Below, piece after piece: positions 29,189 through 37,529 of a stretch of DNA of 64,000 bases. The stretch is from Nocardioides immobilis (GTDB taxonomy: Bacteria; Actinomycetota; Actinomycetes; Propionibacteriales; Nocardioidaceae), in contig NZ_QXGH01000012.1 of NCBI RefSeq assembly GCF_003515065.1, forward strand, positions 186,001 to 250,000, given 5' to 3'. A program made the position numbers and the translations under genes. How positions within the stretch are numbered: position 1 is the stretch's first letter; each line of letters opens with the position of its first letter. Below the pieces are notes generated by a model. That model was not told the origin of the DNA and did not search any database. It was given only the letters and a program-made list of their open reading frames with translations.

Positions 29189-29291
29189 TAGCGGTGAAGC
29201 GAGGGCAAACGTTACCAGCGTGCGACCGCCGCGGAAAAATCGGACAGCACCGGTCGGCGTCGCCGGAGACATGCTCGGCCCATCAAAATAG

Positions 29292-30860
29292 TCAGCGCGA
29301 CTCGAGGACGGCCTGCGCGGCGTTGTGGCCGGCGATGCCCGAGACCGCGCCACCGCGGCGTGCGCCGGAGCCGCAGAGCAGCACCGACGGATGGTCGGTC
29401 TGAACTCCCCATCGCTCGGCCGGCGACTCCAGGCGCGCGCGATCGGGCGCCCACGGCCACTCCAGGTCGCCGTGGAAGATGTGGCCGCCCGGCATCGCCA
29501 GGTCGCGCTCGATGTCCTGCGGGATCTTCGCCTCGATGCACGGCCGGCCCTGGACGTCGCGCGCCACGCACGACTCGAGGGGCTCGACCAGGTGGGCGTC
29601 GAGGGAGGCGATCGCGCGTCGTACCGCCTCTTCCTTGGTGCCCTCGGGGTCGGCATCGAAGATCGATGCCGGCGTGTGGAGGCCGAAGTAGGTCAGCGTG
29701 TGGGTGCCCGCCGGCTCGCCACTGACGATGCTGGGATCGGTCAGCGAGTGGCAGTAGACCTCGCCCGGCAGCGGGTCCGGCAGGCGGCCGGCGGCCGCGG
29801 CGCCGTACGCCGAGAGCAGCTCGCCGTAGCCCTCCGACAGGTGCAGGGTGCCGGCGAACGCGACCTCGGGGTCGACGCCGGACCTGAGCTGCGGCAGCCG
29901 GTCGAGGAGGAAGTTGACCTTGAGCTGCGCACCCTCCGGCTTCGTCGTCTCGTCGTGCGGCTCGCCGAGCAGGAGGCCGAGCACCCACGGCGCGACATTG
30001 GCGAGTACGACGCCCGCCCGCAGGCCGTGCTCGACATGACCGTCGTGGTAGCGGATCTCGGCCCCGTCGTCGCCGGGCTCGATCGCGCGCACTCCCGCAC
30101 CGGTGACGATCTCGCCGCCCGCGTCGAGAGCGGCTTTGGTCAGGGCGTCGGTGACCGCCCCCATGCCGCCGATCGGCACCCGCCACTCGCCGGTGCCGTT
30201 GCCGATCAGGTGGTAGAGGAAGCAGCGGTTCTGCACGAGCGACGGGTCGTGGAGGGAGGCGAAGGTGCCGATCAGGGCATCGGTGGCGACGACCCCGCGG
30301 ATCGTGTCGTCGGCGAAGCGGCGCTCGATCGTCTCGCCCAGCGGGGCGACGACGAGGTCGTTCCACGTCTCCGCACCGACCTGGGCCCGGATCCTGCTCG
30401 CGCGCGGCAGGGGCTGGAGCAGGGTGGGGGCGACCACCCAGCCGAGCCGGGCGACGTCGGTGTAGAACACCCGCCAGGCGTCGTACTCGTCGTCGGAGCC
30501 GGTGAGCTCGCGGAACGACTCGCGGGTCGCGTCGCCCTCGACCCGCTCGACGAGCAGGCCGCCGGGCTTGCCGTCGCGGGTCGTCGGCGTGTACGACGCG
30601 GTCGGGCGCGACACCAGGCCGATGTCGAGCCCGAGGTCGCCGACGATCTGGTCGGGGAGCAGCGAGACCAGGTAGGAGTAGCGGGAGAGCCGGGTCGGGC
30701 GCCCGTCGAAGGCCTCGGCACTGACGGCGGCACCTCCGACGTGCCCGAGGCGCTCGAGCACGACCACCGACAGCCCTGCCTTCGCAAGGTAGGCCGCGGC
30801 GGTCAGGCCGTTGTGCCCGGCGCCGACGATCGCGACGTCGTAGCTGCTCCGAGATGTCAC
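29292..30860 (-). CDS. Phytoene desaturase-like FAD-dependent oxidoreductase
   Basis: FAD-binding amine-oxidase/phytoene-desaturase superfamily protein of 522 residues. The dinucleotide-binding motif is DVAIVGAGHNGLTAAAYLAK at residues 8-27; a second FAD contact, SGARRGGAVSGIAGHNAA, is at the C-terminus. This resembles the actinobacterial NAD(P)/FAD oxidoreductases related to CrtI, but no carotenoid genes flank it, so its substrate is open. GTG 30860 is chosen because the Rossmann motif starts eight residues later; the in-frame start at 30920 gives an unsupported extension. Confidence 0.9.
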   Translation of the reverse strand: MTSRSSYDVAIVGAGHNGLTAAAYLAKAGLSVVVLERLGHVGGAAVSAEAFDGRPTRLSRYSYLVSLLPDQIVGDLGLDIGLVSRPTASYTPTTRDGKPGGLLVERVEGDATRESFRELTGSDDEYDAWRVFYTDVARLGWVVAPTLLQPLPRASRIRAQVGAETWNDLVVAPLGETIERRFADDTIRGVVATDALIGTFASLHDPSLVQNRCFLYHLIGNGTGEWRVPIGGMGAVTDALTKAALDAGGEIVTGAGVRAIEPGDDGAEIRYHDGHVEHGLRAGVVLANVAPWVLGLLLGEPHDETTKPEGAQLKVNFLLDRLPQLRSGVDPEVAFAGTLHLSEGYGELLSAYGAAAAGRLPDPLPGEVYCHSLTDPSIVSGEPAGTHTLTYFGLHTPASIFDADPEGTKEEAVRRAIASLDAHLVEPLESCVARDVQGRPCIEAKIPQDIERDLAMPGGHIFHGDLEWPWAPDRARLESPAERWGVQTDHPSVLLCGSGARRGGAVSGIAGHNAAQAVLESR

Positions 30861-30907
30861 TCGCTGACAGTAGCGGGCCACCGGGGAATGCCTCAGTGGG
30901 TGATATG

Positions 30908-30921
30908 GTTGACCTGTCAAC
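30908..30921. promoter_or_regulatory. Palindromic operator-like site upstream of pirin
   Basis: GTTGAC-CT-GTCAAC, perfect 6-bp arms around a 2-bp centre, 34 bp before the pirin start and between the pirin and oxidoreductase genes. A TTGACA-like element follows at 30932. Likely a repressor site, for example for a MarR-type redox regulator. Confidence 0.6.
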
Positions 30922-30954
30922 TATCCACCGATTGACACCTGGGAGGTGGGCGAC

Positions 30955-31902
30955 ATGCCCGCAATCACCGTCGATGACCTCACTGTTCTCGAGCGGCTGA
31001 AGGAGCCGGGCCTGGGCGACCAGCCCCGCCCGGTCTGGGAGGTCGTCACCGCGCCCCAGGGTTATGAGGGGGAGGGGTTCCCCGTGCGTCGGGCGTTCGC
31101 CGGCATCGACCTGCGCCAGCTCGACCCGTTCATCATGATGGACCAGATGGGCGAGGTGGACTACGCGCCCGGAGAGGCCAAGGGCACGTCCTGGCACCCG
31201 CACCGCGGCTTCGAGACCGTGACCTACATCATCGACGGCGTCTTCGACCACCAGGACTCCCACGGCGGTGGCGGCACCATCACCAACGGCGACACCCAGT
31301 GGATGACCGCCGGCAGCGGCCTGCTCCACATCGAGGCCCCGCCGGAGTGGCTGGTCGAGAAGGGCGGCCTCTTCCACGGCATCCAGCTCTGGGTGAACCT
31401 CCCGCGCGACGCCAAGAAGAACGACCCGCGCTACCAGGACATCCGCTCCGGCCAGGTCGCGTTGCTCAGCACGCCCGACGCCGGTGCGCTGGTCCGTGTG
31501 ATCGCCGGATCGGTCGACGGCCACGAGGGCCCCGGCTCGACCTTCACGCCGATGTCGCTCGTGCACGCCACGATCGAGCCCGGTGCGCGCCTCGACCTGC
31601 CCTGGGCGCCGGACTACAACGCGCTGGTCTACGTCCTCAACGGTCGCGGCACGGTCGGTCTCGACGGTCGCCCGATCGCGATGGGCCAGTCCGCCGTGCT
31701 CGGTGCCGGCGACTACCTGACGATCTCCGCCGACGGCAGCCAGGAGAGCCGCTCGCCGAAGCTGGACGTGATCGTCGTCGGCGGTCGCCCGATCAACGAG
31801 CCGATCGCGTGGGTCGGGCCGTTCGTGATGAACACCAAGTCCGAGGTGATGGAGGCCTACACCGACTTCCAGAAGGGCCGGTTCGGGCAGCTTCCCGCCT
31901 GA
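30955..31902 (+). CDS. Pirin family protein
   Basis: Bicupin metalloprotein of 315 residues. The N-terminal cupin has the pirin metal signature TSWHPHRGFETVTYIIDG (His ligands) followed by the DTQWMTAGSGLLHIEAPPE segment with the Glu ligand; the C-terminal cupin is LDLPWAPDYNALVYVLNG. Some bacterial pirins have quercetin 2,3-dioxygenase activity, others regulate metabolic enzymes, so function is open. GGGAGGTGG precedes ATG 30955; GTG 30946 is the alternative. The palindrome at 30908-30921 suggests control by a repressor. Confidence 0.92.
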   Translation: MPAITVDDLTVLERLKEPGLGDQPRPVWEVVTAPQGYEGEGFPVRRAFAGIDLRQLDPFIMMDQMGEVDYAPGEAKGTSWHPHRGFETVTYIIDGVFDHQDSHGGGGTITNGDTQWMTAGSGLLHIEAPPEWLVEKGGLFHGIQLWVNLPRDAKKNDPRYQDIRSGQVALLSTPDAGALVRVIAGSVDGHEGPGSTFTPMSLVHATIEPGARLDLPWAPDYNALVYVLNGRGTVGLDGRPIAMGQSAVLGAGDYLTISADGSQESRSPKLDVIVVGGRPINEPIAWVGPFVMNTKSEVMEAYTDFQKGRFGQLPA

Positions 31903-31906
31903 CCCA

Positions 31907-31912
31907 TAGGGT
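31907..31912 (+). promoter_or_regulatory. -10 box TAGGGT of the second acylase gene
   Basis: TAGGGT ends 8 nt before ATG 31921 with no ribosome-binding site between, in the 18-nt gap after pirin. Confidence 0.5.
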
Positions 31913-31920
31913 CCGAAGGC

Positions 31921-33885
31921 ATGGCCCGCCTCTACCGTGACGCGTTCGGAATCCCGCACCTGAGGGCGGACTCGATCCTCGATCTCGCGCATGCGCAGGG
32001 GCGGGTGACCGTCGCCGACCGCGCGTGGCAGCTCGAGTGGCTGCGCCGCCGCGCGAACGGCACGACCGCGGAGGTCGTGGGGGAGCCGGGCCTGTCGTGG
32101 GACCGGTTCTCCCGCCGGATGCGGACCGTCGAGACCGCACAGCGGGCGTTCGCGGCGTGCACGGACGAGACGCAGCGGTTCGTGTCGTCGTACGTCGACG
32201 GGGTCAACGAGGCGCTGGCGGTGCTCGACCCCGGCACGGTGCCCGAGCTGGCGAAGGCGGGCATCGAGCCGGGGGAGTGGGAGCCGTGGATGCCGCTGGC
32301 GACGTTCCTCGCCCAGCACCTGCTCTTCGCCAACATCGGCGGGCTGCTGTGGAAGCGGCTCGCCGCCGACGTGCTCGGCGACGAGGTGCGGTTCCTGTCG
32401 CACCAGGACCCGACCGCGTCGGGCAGCAACGCCTGGGCTGCGGGCGGCGGGCGGACGGCCAGCGGGCTGCCGCTCATCGGCGGCGACCCGCACCGGATCA
32501 TCGAGCAGCCCGGTGTCTACCAGCAGGTGCGGCTCGCCTGCGAGGACCCCACGGACTCGTTCGACGTGGTCGGCTACACGTTCGTCGGGGTGCCGGGTGT
32601 GCAGCACTTCGCGCACGCGGGAGACGTGGCGTGGGCGATCACCAACGCCTGCGCCGACTACCAGGACGTGACCGAGGACGACGGCTCCGACGTCGTCGAG
32701 CGGCACACCGAGACGATCGCGGTGCTCGGCGGGGACGCGGTCGAGATCGACGTCGTCCAGACCGCCCGGGGACTGGTCTTCGAGGACGGCCTGGCCGTCC
32801 GTACGACGTCCTGGGAGCTCGGCGATCTCGGTTTCGACGCGATCCTCGGGCTGCTCCGCGCGCGGTCCGTCGACGACGTCGACCGGGTGCTCGACGCCTG
32901 GGTCGAACCGGTCAACAACGCAGTGATCGCCGACCGGTCGGGCAACCTGCGCTACCGGATCGCCGGCCGGGTGCCGGTGCGCGACGAGAGTGGTGCGTGG
33001 GTCGGTTGGCTGGCCGAGCCCAACCGGGCCGAGATCGCCACCGACGGCCACGTCGTGACGGCCAACGAGCGGCGCGGACCCGAGTCCGACGCGATCGGCA
33101 GCGTCTTCGCGGCGCCGTACCGTGCCGACCGGCTGCACACGCTGCTGGACGGCCACACCGACCTGACCACCGACGACTACGTGGCGTTCCACAACGATGC
33201 GCTGCTGCAGACGGTGCCGATGGTGACCGCGCTGGTGCCGGGCGCCTTCGACGACTTCGACGGGATCATGGCGGCCGGCTCGGCCGAGGCCGCTCGCTAC
33301 GCAGCGTTCCGCAGTGCTCTGGTCCGGCGGATCTGCGAGGAGCCGGTGTTCGCCGCGCTGTTCGAGCCGCCGGCGGGCCACCGGCACGAGGAGATCTTCG
33401 CGCCCTGGCTCAACGCGACCTACCGGCTGGGGCTTGCGCTGCCGCGGCTCGCCAACGAGAACGTCGCGGGGAACCGGCCGTTCGGGATCGACCTCGTCGC
33501 GCACGCGCAGGCCGCGCTCGCGGAGGTGGATGCCGCCGGCTCCGATGCCGCGACCTGGGGCGACACCCATGTCACGGACCCGGTGCACTGGTTCGGCTAC
33601 CTCACCGATCACGACTACGACGGGCTGCCCCGCCTGGCGCTCTCCGGCGACGCCGACTGTGTCCGCTGCTGCGTGTCCTACCCGGCGCTCACCGACGAGT
33701 GCAGCCGCGGCTCGGTCGCCCGCTACGTCTGGGACCTCGCCGACCGCACGGCCGGTGGCTGGGTGGTGCCGGTCGGCGCCCACGGGTTGCCCGGCGACCC
33801 GCACCACCACGACCAGTTGGCGCTATGGGCTGCCGGTGAGCTCGCGCCGATCGTGACCGACTGGGAGGAGCTCACCGAGGCGTGA
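31921..33885 (+). CDS. Penicillin acylase-family (Ntn) hydrolase, cytoplasmic type
   Basis: Second family member in the window, 654 residues without a signal peptide. The N-terminus MARLYRDAFGIPHLRADS is the family start; predicted autocleavage exposes Ser in SGSNAWAAGGG near residue 170, followed by LPLIGGDPHR. Related to acyl-amide hydrolases; the substrate is unknown. It follows pirin by 18 nt, and its 3' end overlaps that of the convergent MarR-GNAT gene by 14 nt. Confidence 0.9.
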   Translation: MARLYRDAFGIPHLRADSILDLAHAQGRVTVADRAWQLEWLRRRANGTTAEVVGEPGLSWDRFSRRMRTVETAQRAFAACTDETQRFVSSYVDGVNEALAVLDPGTVPELAKAGIEPGEWEPWMPLATFLAQHLLFANIGGLLWKRLAADVLGDEVRFLSHQDPTASGSNAWAAGGGRTASGLPLIGGDPHRIIEQPGVYQQVRLACEDPTDSFDVVGYTFVGVPGVQHFAHAGDVAWAITNACADYQDVTEDDGSDVVERHTETIAVLGGDAVEIDVVQTARGLVFEDGLAVRTTSWELGDLGFDAILGLLRARSVDDVDRVLDAWVEPVNNAVIADRSGNLRYRIAGRVPVRDESGAWVGWLAEPNRAEIATDGHVVTANERRGPESDAIGSVFAAPYRADRLHTLLDGHTDLTTDDYVAFHNDALLQTVPMVTALVPGAFDDFDGIMAAGSAEAARYAAFRSALVRRICEEPVFAALFEPPAGHRHEEIFAPWLNATYRLGLALPRLANENVAGNRPFGIDLVAHAQAALAEVDAAGSDAATWGDTHVTDPVHWFGYLTDHDYDGLPRLALSGDADCVRCCVSYPALTDECSRGSVARYVWDLADRTAGGWVVPVGAHGLPGDPHHHDQLALWAAGELAPIVTDWEELTEA

Positions 33886-34771
33886 GCACCTTCTCGAAGT
33901 AGTGGGTGGCGTGGGGGTCGCTGCCGGGATAGCGGTCGATCGCGCGGTAGCCCGCCCGCCCGTACATCGCGATCGCCTCCTCGAGGACGCCGTTCGTGTC
34001 GAGGACGATCCGCGTGGCGCCCTGCTTCCGCGCCAGGTCCTCCAGGTGGCGGAGCATCCGTGACCCGAGCCCGGCGCCGCGCCAGTCGGCGTGCACCCAC
34101 ATCCGCTTGATCTCGATGGTGGTCTCGCCGAGCGCCGGCGCTGGCCGGAGGCCGCCGTACGCCACCGGCTCGCCGTCACTGGTCGCGAGGACGTACGTCG
34201 ACCCCGGCTCGGTCGCTGCTGCCGCGACCGGACCGTCGACCTGGTAGCCGGTCGGGAACCGGGCGTCGATCTCGGCGAGGTAGTGCCCGAGCGCGGCCCG
34301 GCCGAGCGGGTCGTCCGGCGGTACCTCGCGCAGGTGGACCGTCGCTGCGCGCACGAGCAGATCGGCGGTGGCCAGGGCCGAGGCGAGCCGCTCGCGCTGG
34401 CGGTCGGTGAGGGGCGCGACGATCCGCGCAGCGAGCTCCTCGGACCGGTCGTCGAGCTCCTGCCGTGCGGCCCGCCCCTCCTCGGTGAGGAGTACGACGC
34501 GCCGGCGCTGGTCCGCCGGGTCGGGCGATGTCGCCACCAGTCCCTCGTTCTCCAGCCGGCGGAGCATCCGGGACAGGTGGCCACTGTCGAGGTCGAGCCG
34601 CTCCCGCAGGTCACGCACGGTGACGCCGTCGCCTGGACCGCCAGCGCCGATCTCGAACAGCAGCCGGCTGACTGCGAGCGGTCGTCCGGTGCCGAGGAAG
34701 GACTCCTCGAGCACCCCGATCCGCTGGGTGTAGGTCCGGTTGAAGCGGCGCAGGACTGCCGTCGTACTCAC
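33872..34771 (-). CDS. MarR-type regulator fused to a GNAT N-acetyltransferase
   Basis: Bifunctional protein of 299 residues. The N-terminal winged helix (about 1-140, VTVRDLRERLDLDSGHLSRMLRRLENEGLV) is MarR-like; the C-terminal GNAT domain (about 150-299) has the acetyl-CoA loop WRGAGLGSRMLRHLE. Such fusions are common in actinobacteria; the acceptor is unknown. Start GTG 34771 has a TAAAGT box 8 nt upstream inside a palindrome (34777-34790), suggesting leaderless, autorepressed expression. It overlaps the convergent acylase by 14 nt. Confidence 0.9.
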   Translation of the reverse strand: MSTTAVLRRFNRTYTQRIGVLEESFLGTGRPLAVSRLLFEIGAGGPGDGVTVRDLRERLDLDSGHLSRMLRRLENEGLVATSPDPADQRRRVVLLTEEGRAARQELDDRSEELAARIVAPLTDRQRERLASALATADLLVRAATVHLREVPPDDPLGRAALGHYLAEIDARFPTGYQVDGPVAAAATEPGSTYVLATSDGEPVAYGGLRPAPALGETTIEIKRMWVHADWRGAGLGSRMLRHLEDLARKQGATRIVLDTNGVLEEAIAMYGRAGYRAIDRYPGSDPHATHYFEKVLTPR

Positions 34772-34776
34772 AATGT

Positions 34777-34790
34777 CTGACTTTAGTCAG
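34777..34790. promoter_or_regulatory. Palindromic operator for the MarR-GNAT gene
   Basis: CTGACT-TT-AGTCAG on the plus strand, perfect 6-bp arms. It covers the minus-strand -10 box (34780-34785) of the MarR-GNAT gene and overlaps the stop codon of the upstream gene (34787-34789). A MarR-type autorepression site is the likeliest reading. Confidence 0.65.
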
Positions 34791-35362
34791 AGAATTGACG
34801 GCGTGAAAGCCCGACCGTGACCGACCTGCGCGAGCCCGGCGGCGATGGTCGTGAGGTAGCCGGGGCTCGGGCGCGTGCGCTCGCGGTGGGGATGGGCCCG
34901 GTCCGCGGTGAAGGTGACGACGGGGGTGCCGTCGAGGCTGCGGGTCGTGACCAGCGTCTCGTAGCGGCCGGTGCCGAGCCGGTGGACGCCCTCGCCCGAT
35001 CGACGCACGATGGCGAGGACCCGGCGCTCGAGATCGGGGCGGCTGCCGGGCTCGCCGTGCATCTCCTGGGTGATGAGGTCGGCGAGCTGCTGCACGGTGA
35101 TCAGCCAGCCACGAGCGGCCACCGGGCCGGAGCCGGCCGGATCGTAGAAGGCCATGCCGCCACCCCAGACGGTCGAGCTCCCTGCGAAGTAGACGCTGCC
35201 GGGCAGCCAGAGGGCCTTGGTGTCGACCGGTGCGCTGGTGTCCCGGCAGCCGGGATGGGTGCGCGCGCCGCCGGCGGGACAGCCTCCGCGCAGGTAGCAG
35301 TCGAACCGCGCGGCTTCCGTGTTGGAGCCGTACGCGGCGTACCACACGCGACGGGTCGACAT
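34787..35362 (-). CDS. GGCT/AIG2-like protein of unknown specificity
   Basis: Protein of 191 residues beginning VWYAAYGSNTEAARF, the phosphate-loop-like YGSN motif of the gamma-glutamylcyclotransferase/AIG2 fold. The middle (CPAGGARTHPGC) carries extra Cys residues uncommon in that fold. The substrate is unknown and some annotations of such proteins name unrelated enzymes. TAACCT at 35370-35375 lies 7 nt before ATG 35362. Its stop lies inside the MarR-GNAT operator. Confidence 0.72.
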   Translation of the reverse strand: MSTRRVWYAAYGSNTEAARFDCYLRGGCPAGGARTHPGCRDTSAPVDTKALWLPGSVYFAGSSTVWGGGMAFYDPAGSGPVAARGWLITVQQLADLITQEMHGEPGSRPDLERRVLAIVRRSGEGVHRLGTGRYETLVTTRSLDGTPVVTFTADRAHPHRERTRPSPGYLTTIAAGLAQVGHGRAFTPSIL

Positions 35363-35387
35363 CCGGACGAGGTTAACCCGGAAACGC

Positions 35388-35422
35388 ACGAGAGCCGGAT
35401 CCCGTCGGGATCCGGCTCTCGT
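35388..35422. terminator. Perfect hairpin between the GGCT-like gene and tRNA-His
   Basis: ACGAGAGCCGGATCC (35388-35402) pairs exactly with GGATCCGGCTCTCGT (35408-35422) around a 5-nt loop. On the minus strand it follows tRNA-His and so probably terminates it. Confidence 0.8.
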
Positions 35423-35429
35423 GAACGTC

Positions 35430-35506
35430 TGGGGTGAGTAACGGGACTTGAACCCGCGACATCCGCGACCACAACGCGGCGCTCTACCAGCTGAGCTATA
35501 CCCACC
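35430..35506 (-). tRNA. tRNA-His(GUG), with encoded CCA
   Basis: Cloverleaf on the minus strand with the extra 5' G (G-1, 35506) opposite C73, acceptor GTGGGTA/TACTCAC, anticodon stem-loop CCGCGTTGTGGTCGCGG (anticodon GUG), and T loop TTCAAGT. CCA is encoded at 35430-35432. Confidence 0.95.
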
Positions 35507-35540
35507 ATGGGCCTCACGGCCGGGGACGAGTGTAGTGGTC

Positions 35541-36188
35541 TCAGGCCTCCGCAGCAGAATTGGGATCTGCCTGCGGACCGCCGAGCCCGGTGATCGACCC
35601 ACCATGGCGCGCGGCCGCGACCTTGGCCGCCTCGCTGTCGGGGCCGGGCAGGGGCACGAAGACGGTGTCGCGGTAGTAGCGGAGCTCCTCGATGCTCTCC
35701 TGGATGTCCGCGAGCGCCCGGTGGTTGCCCCGCTTGGTGGGGGCGCCGAAGTAGGCCCGCGGGTACCACCGGCGGGAGAGCTCCTTGATCGAGCTCACGT
35801 CGACGATCCGGTAGTGCAGGAACGCGTCGAGCGCCGGCATGTCCCGTGCCAGGAAGGCCCGGTCGGTCGCGACCGAGTTGCCGGCGAGCGGTGGGCGGCT
35901 CTCGGGCGGGCAGTGCTGGGCGAGGTAGGCCATCACCTGCTCCTCGGCCTCGGCGAGGGTGACGCCGCCGGCCAGCTCGTCAAGCAGGCCGGACGTCTCG
36001 TGCATGGTGCGGACGAAGTCGATCATCTGGTCGAGGGCCTCGGCAGGAGGCTTGACGACGATGTCGATGCCGTCGCCGAGGACGTTGAGGTCGAAATCGG
36101 TGACCAGTGCGGCGACCTCGATCAACGCGTCGGCTCCCAGGTCGAGCCCCGTCATCTCGCAGTCGATCCAGACCAGTCGCTCGTTCAC
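35541..36188 (-). CDS. orn: Oligoribonuclease
   Basis: DEDDh 3'-5' exoribonuclease that degrades 2-5-nt RNAs and pGpG to mononucleotides. Catalytic acids: the Asp-x-Glu in [12 protein letters not shown] at the N-terminus, Asp in [10 protein letters not shown], and the HRAL-x-Asp motif [13 protein letters not shown] with the catalytic His. It has 215 residues. GTG 36188 is supported by a TAGGGT box at 36196-36201 (7 nt upstream, leaderless). Divergent from the MauE-like gene and next to tRNA-His. Confidence 0.95.
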   Translation of the reverse strand: MNERLVWIDCEMTGLDLGADALIEVAALVTDFDLNVLGDGIDIVVKPPAEALDQMIDFVRTMHETSGLLDELAGGVTLAEAEEQVMAYLAQHCPPESRPPLAGNSVATDRAFLARDMPALDAFLHYRIVDVSSIKELSRRWYPRAYFGAPTKRGNHRALADIQESIEELRYYRDTVFVPLPGPDSEAAKVAAARHGGSITGLGGPQADPNSAAEA

Positions 36189-36246
36189 GAACGGCACCCT
36201 ACGCCGTCGGGCCGACTCTCCTCAGGGTTGGCTCAGGACGGTGTCC

Positions 36247-36252
36247 TACGCT
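36247..36252 (+). promoter_or_regulatory. -10 box TACGCT of the MauE-like gene
   Basis: TACGCT ends 8 nt before ATG 36261; no Shine-Dalgarno lies between. Confidence 0.5.
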
Positions 36253-36260
36253 CACGATCC

Positions 36261-36785
36261 ATGGAAGGCAGGGCGCTGGAGTGGCTGGGGCTGGTCGCGC
36301 GCCTGGTCACGGGCGGAGTCTGGATCGTCGCCGGAGCCCTCAAGATCACCGACCCGGCCGCGAGCATGGCTGCCGTCCGCGCCTACGAGCTGCTGCCCGG
36401 CTCGCTCGTCGAGCCCGTCGGCGTCGCCCTGCCCGCGGTCGAGCTGGTCGTGGGTCTCGCGCTCGTCGTGGGCGCGTTCACGCGAGGCGCCGCGCTGGTC
36501 TCGGCGCTGCTGTTCGTCGCGTTCATCATCGGCATCGCCTCGGTGTGGGCGCGCGGCATCGAGATCGACTGCGGGTGCTTCGGGGGTGGTGGCCCGAAGG
36601 AGGACGCCGCGTCGTCGTACCCCTGGGAGATCGCGCGCGACGTCGGCCTGCTGGCCGCCTCCTGCTACCTCGTGGTCGTACGGCGGACCCGGCTCGCCGT
36701 CGACAACCTGCTCTTCCCGAACCGTGCCCCCGGCACCGCTGGCGGCTCCGTCTCCGATCCCGACCCCGTCGAGCAAGGAAGCTGA
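36261..36785 (+). CDS. MauE/DoxX-family redox membrane protein
   Basis: Four-helix membrane protein of 174 residues (helices about 9-28, 48-70, 75-96, 118-138). The periplasm-side loop DCGCFGGGG with two cysteines is typical of MauE-type proteins that re-oxidise or assist a thiol-disulfide partner. That partner is likely the next gene, which starts directly after the stop. It begins with VARLVTGGVWIVAGALKI. The pair probably forms disulfides in exported proteins. Confidence 0.88.
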   Translation: MEGRALEWLGLVARLVTGGVWIVAGALKITDPAASMAAVRAYELLPGSLVEPVGVALPAVELVVGLALVVGAFTRGAALVSALLFVAFIIGIASVWARGIEIDCGCFGGGGPKEDAASSYPWEIARDVGLLAASCYLVVVRRTRLAVDNLLFPNRAPGTAGGSVSDPDPVEQGS

Positions 36786-37529
36786 ATGTCCTCGAAGTCG
36801 TCGCCCACCAACAAGTCCGCCGCGCGCGCCGCCAAGGCCGCCGAGCTGCGCGCCGAGCAGCAGCGTGCCGAGAAGCGCCGTCGCATCCTGATGATCGGCG
36901 GCGTCGCGGCACTGTTCCTGGTGATCGTCGGCGGCGCCATCGTGGTGACCGTCCTCAACAAGGAGGAGGTCGACGCACCCGCCGCCGGCGAGAGCGAGTA
37001 CGGCGTCACGATCGGCGAGCCCGAAGCCGACCACACCGTGGTGATCTACGAGGACTTCCTCTGCCCCTTCTGCGGGCAGCTGGAGGCCCAGACCTCCGAG
37101 CAGCTCGCCGAGCTCGCGGCGGACGGCAAGGTGTTCGTGGACTACCGGCCGTTCGACCTGCTGAGCTCCAGCTTCGGTGACTACCCGGTCCGCGCGGCCA
37201 ACGCGTTCGCGGTGGTGCTCGAGGAGTCGGGTGCCGAGGTCGCCAAGGAGCTTCACGACCTGCTCTACGACAACCAGCCTGCCGAGGGTGGCCCGTACCC
37301 CTCGGACGACGACCTGGTCGATCTCGCCGTGGAGGCCGGCGCCGAGGAGGCCGACGTTCGTGAGGGCATCGAGTCGCTGGCGATGGAGGACTGGGTGACC
37401 GGCGCCACCAAGGCCGCGCAGGACGCCAACGTCGAAGGGACGCCGACGGTGCTCCTCGACGGCGAGCAGGTCACCGGCTACAGCTCGGTGGAGGACCTCG
37501 CCGACCAGATCCTCGAGGCCGTCGAGTGA
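36786..37529 (+). CDS. Membrane-anchored DsbA-family thioredoxin-fold protein
   Basis: Thiol-disulfide oxidoreductase of 247 residues: a cytoplasmic basic N-terminus, a single membrane helix (about 37-58, ILMIGGVAALFLVIVGGAIV), and an outer thioredoxin-4/DsbA-like domain with active-site motif FLCPFCGQLEAQ (CPFC, about residues 92-95). A cis-proline loop appears in EGTPTVLLDG. Adjacent to the MauE-like protein, and its last codons overlap the GTG start of the next gene. Confidence 0.92.
   Translation: MSSKSSPTNKSAARAAKAAELRAEQQRAEKRRRILMIGGVAALFLVIVGGAIVVTVLNKEEVDAPAAGESEYGVTIGEPEADHTVVIYEDFLCPFCGQLEAQTSEQLAELAADGKVFVDYRPFDLLSSSFGDYPVRAANAFAVVLEESGAEVAKELHDLLYDNQPAEGGPYPSDDDLVDLAVEAGAEEADVREGIESLAMEDWVTGATKAAQDANVEGTPTVLLDGEQVTGYSSVEDLADQILEAVE

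Noticed and set aside
29212-33810. Open frame of about 1,500 codons on the minus strand
   Set aside because: It is a mirror of real genes on both strands (oxidoreductase, pirin, acylase); composition is Arg/Gly/Val-rich, no motif, and the real genes have intact motifs.
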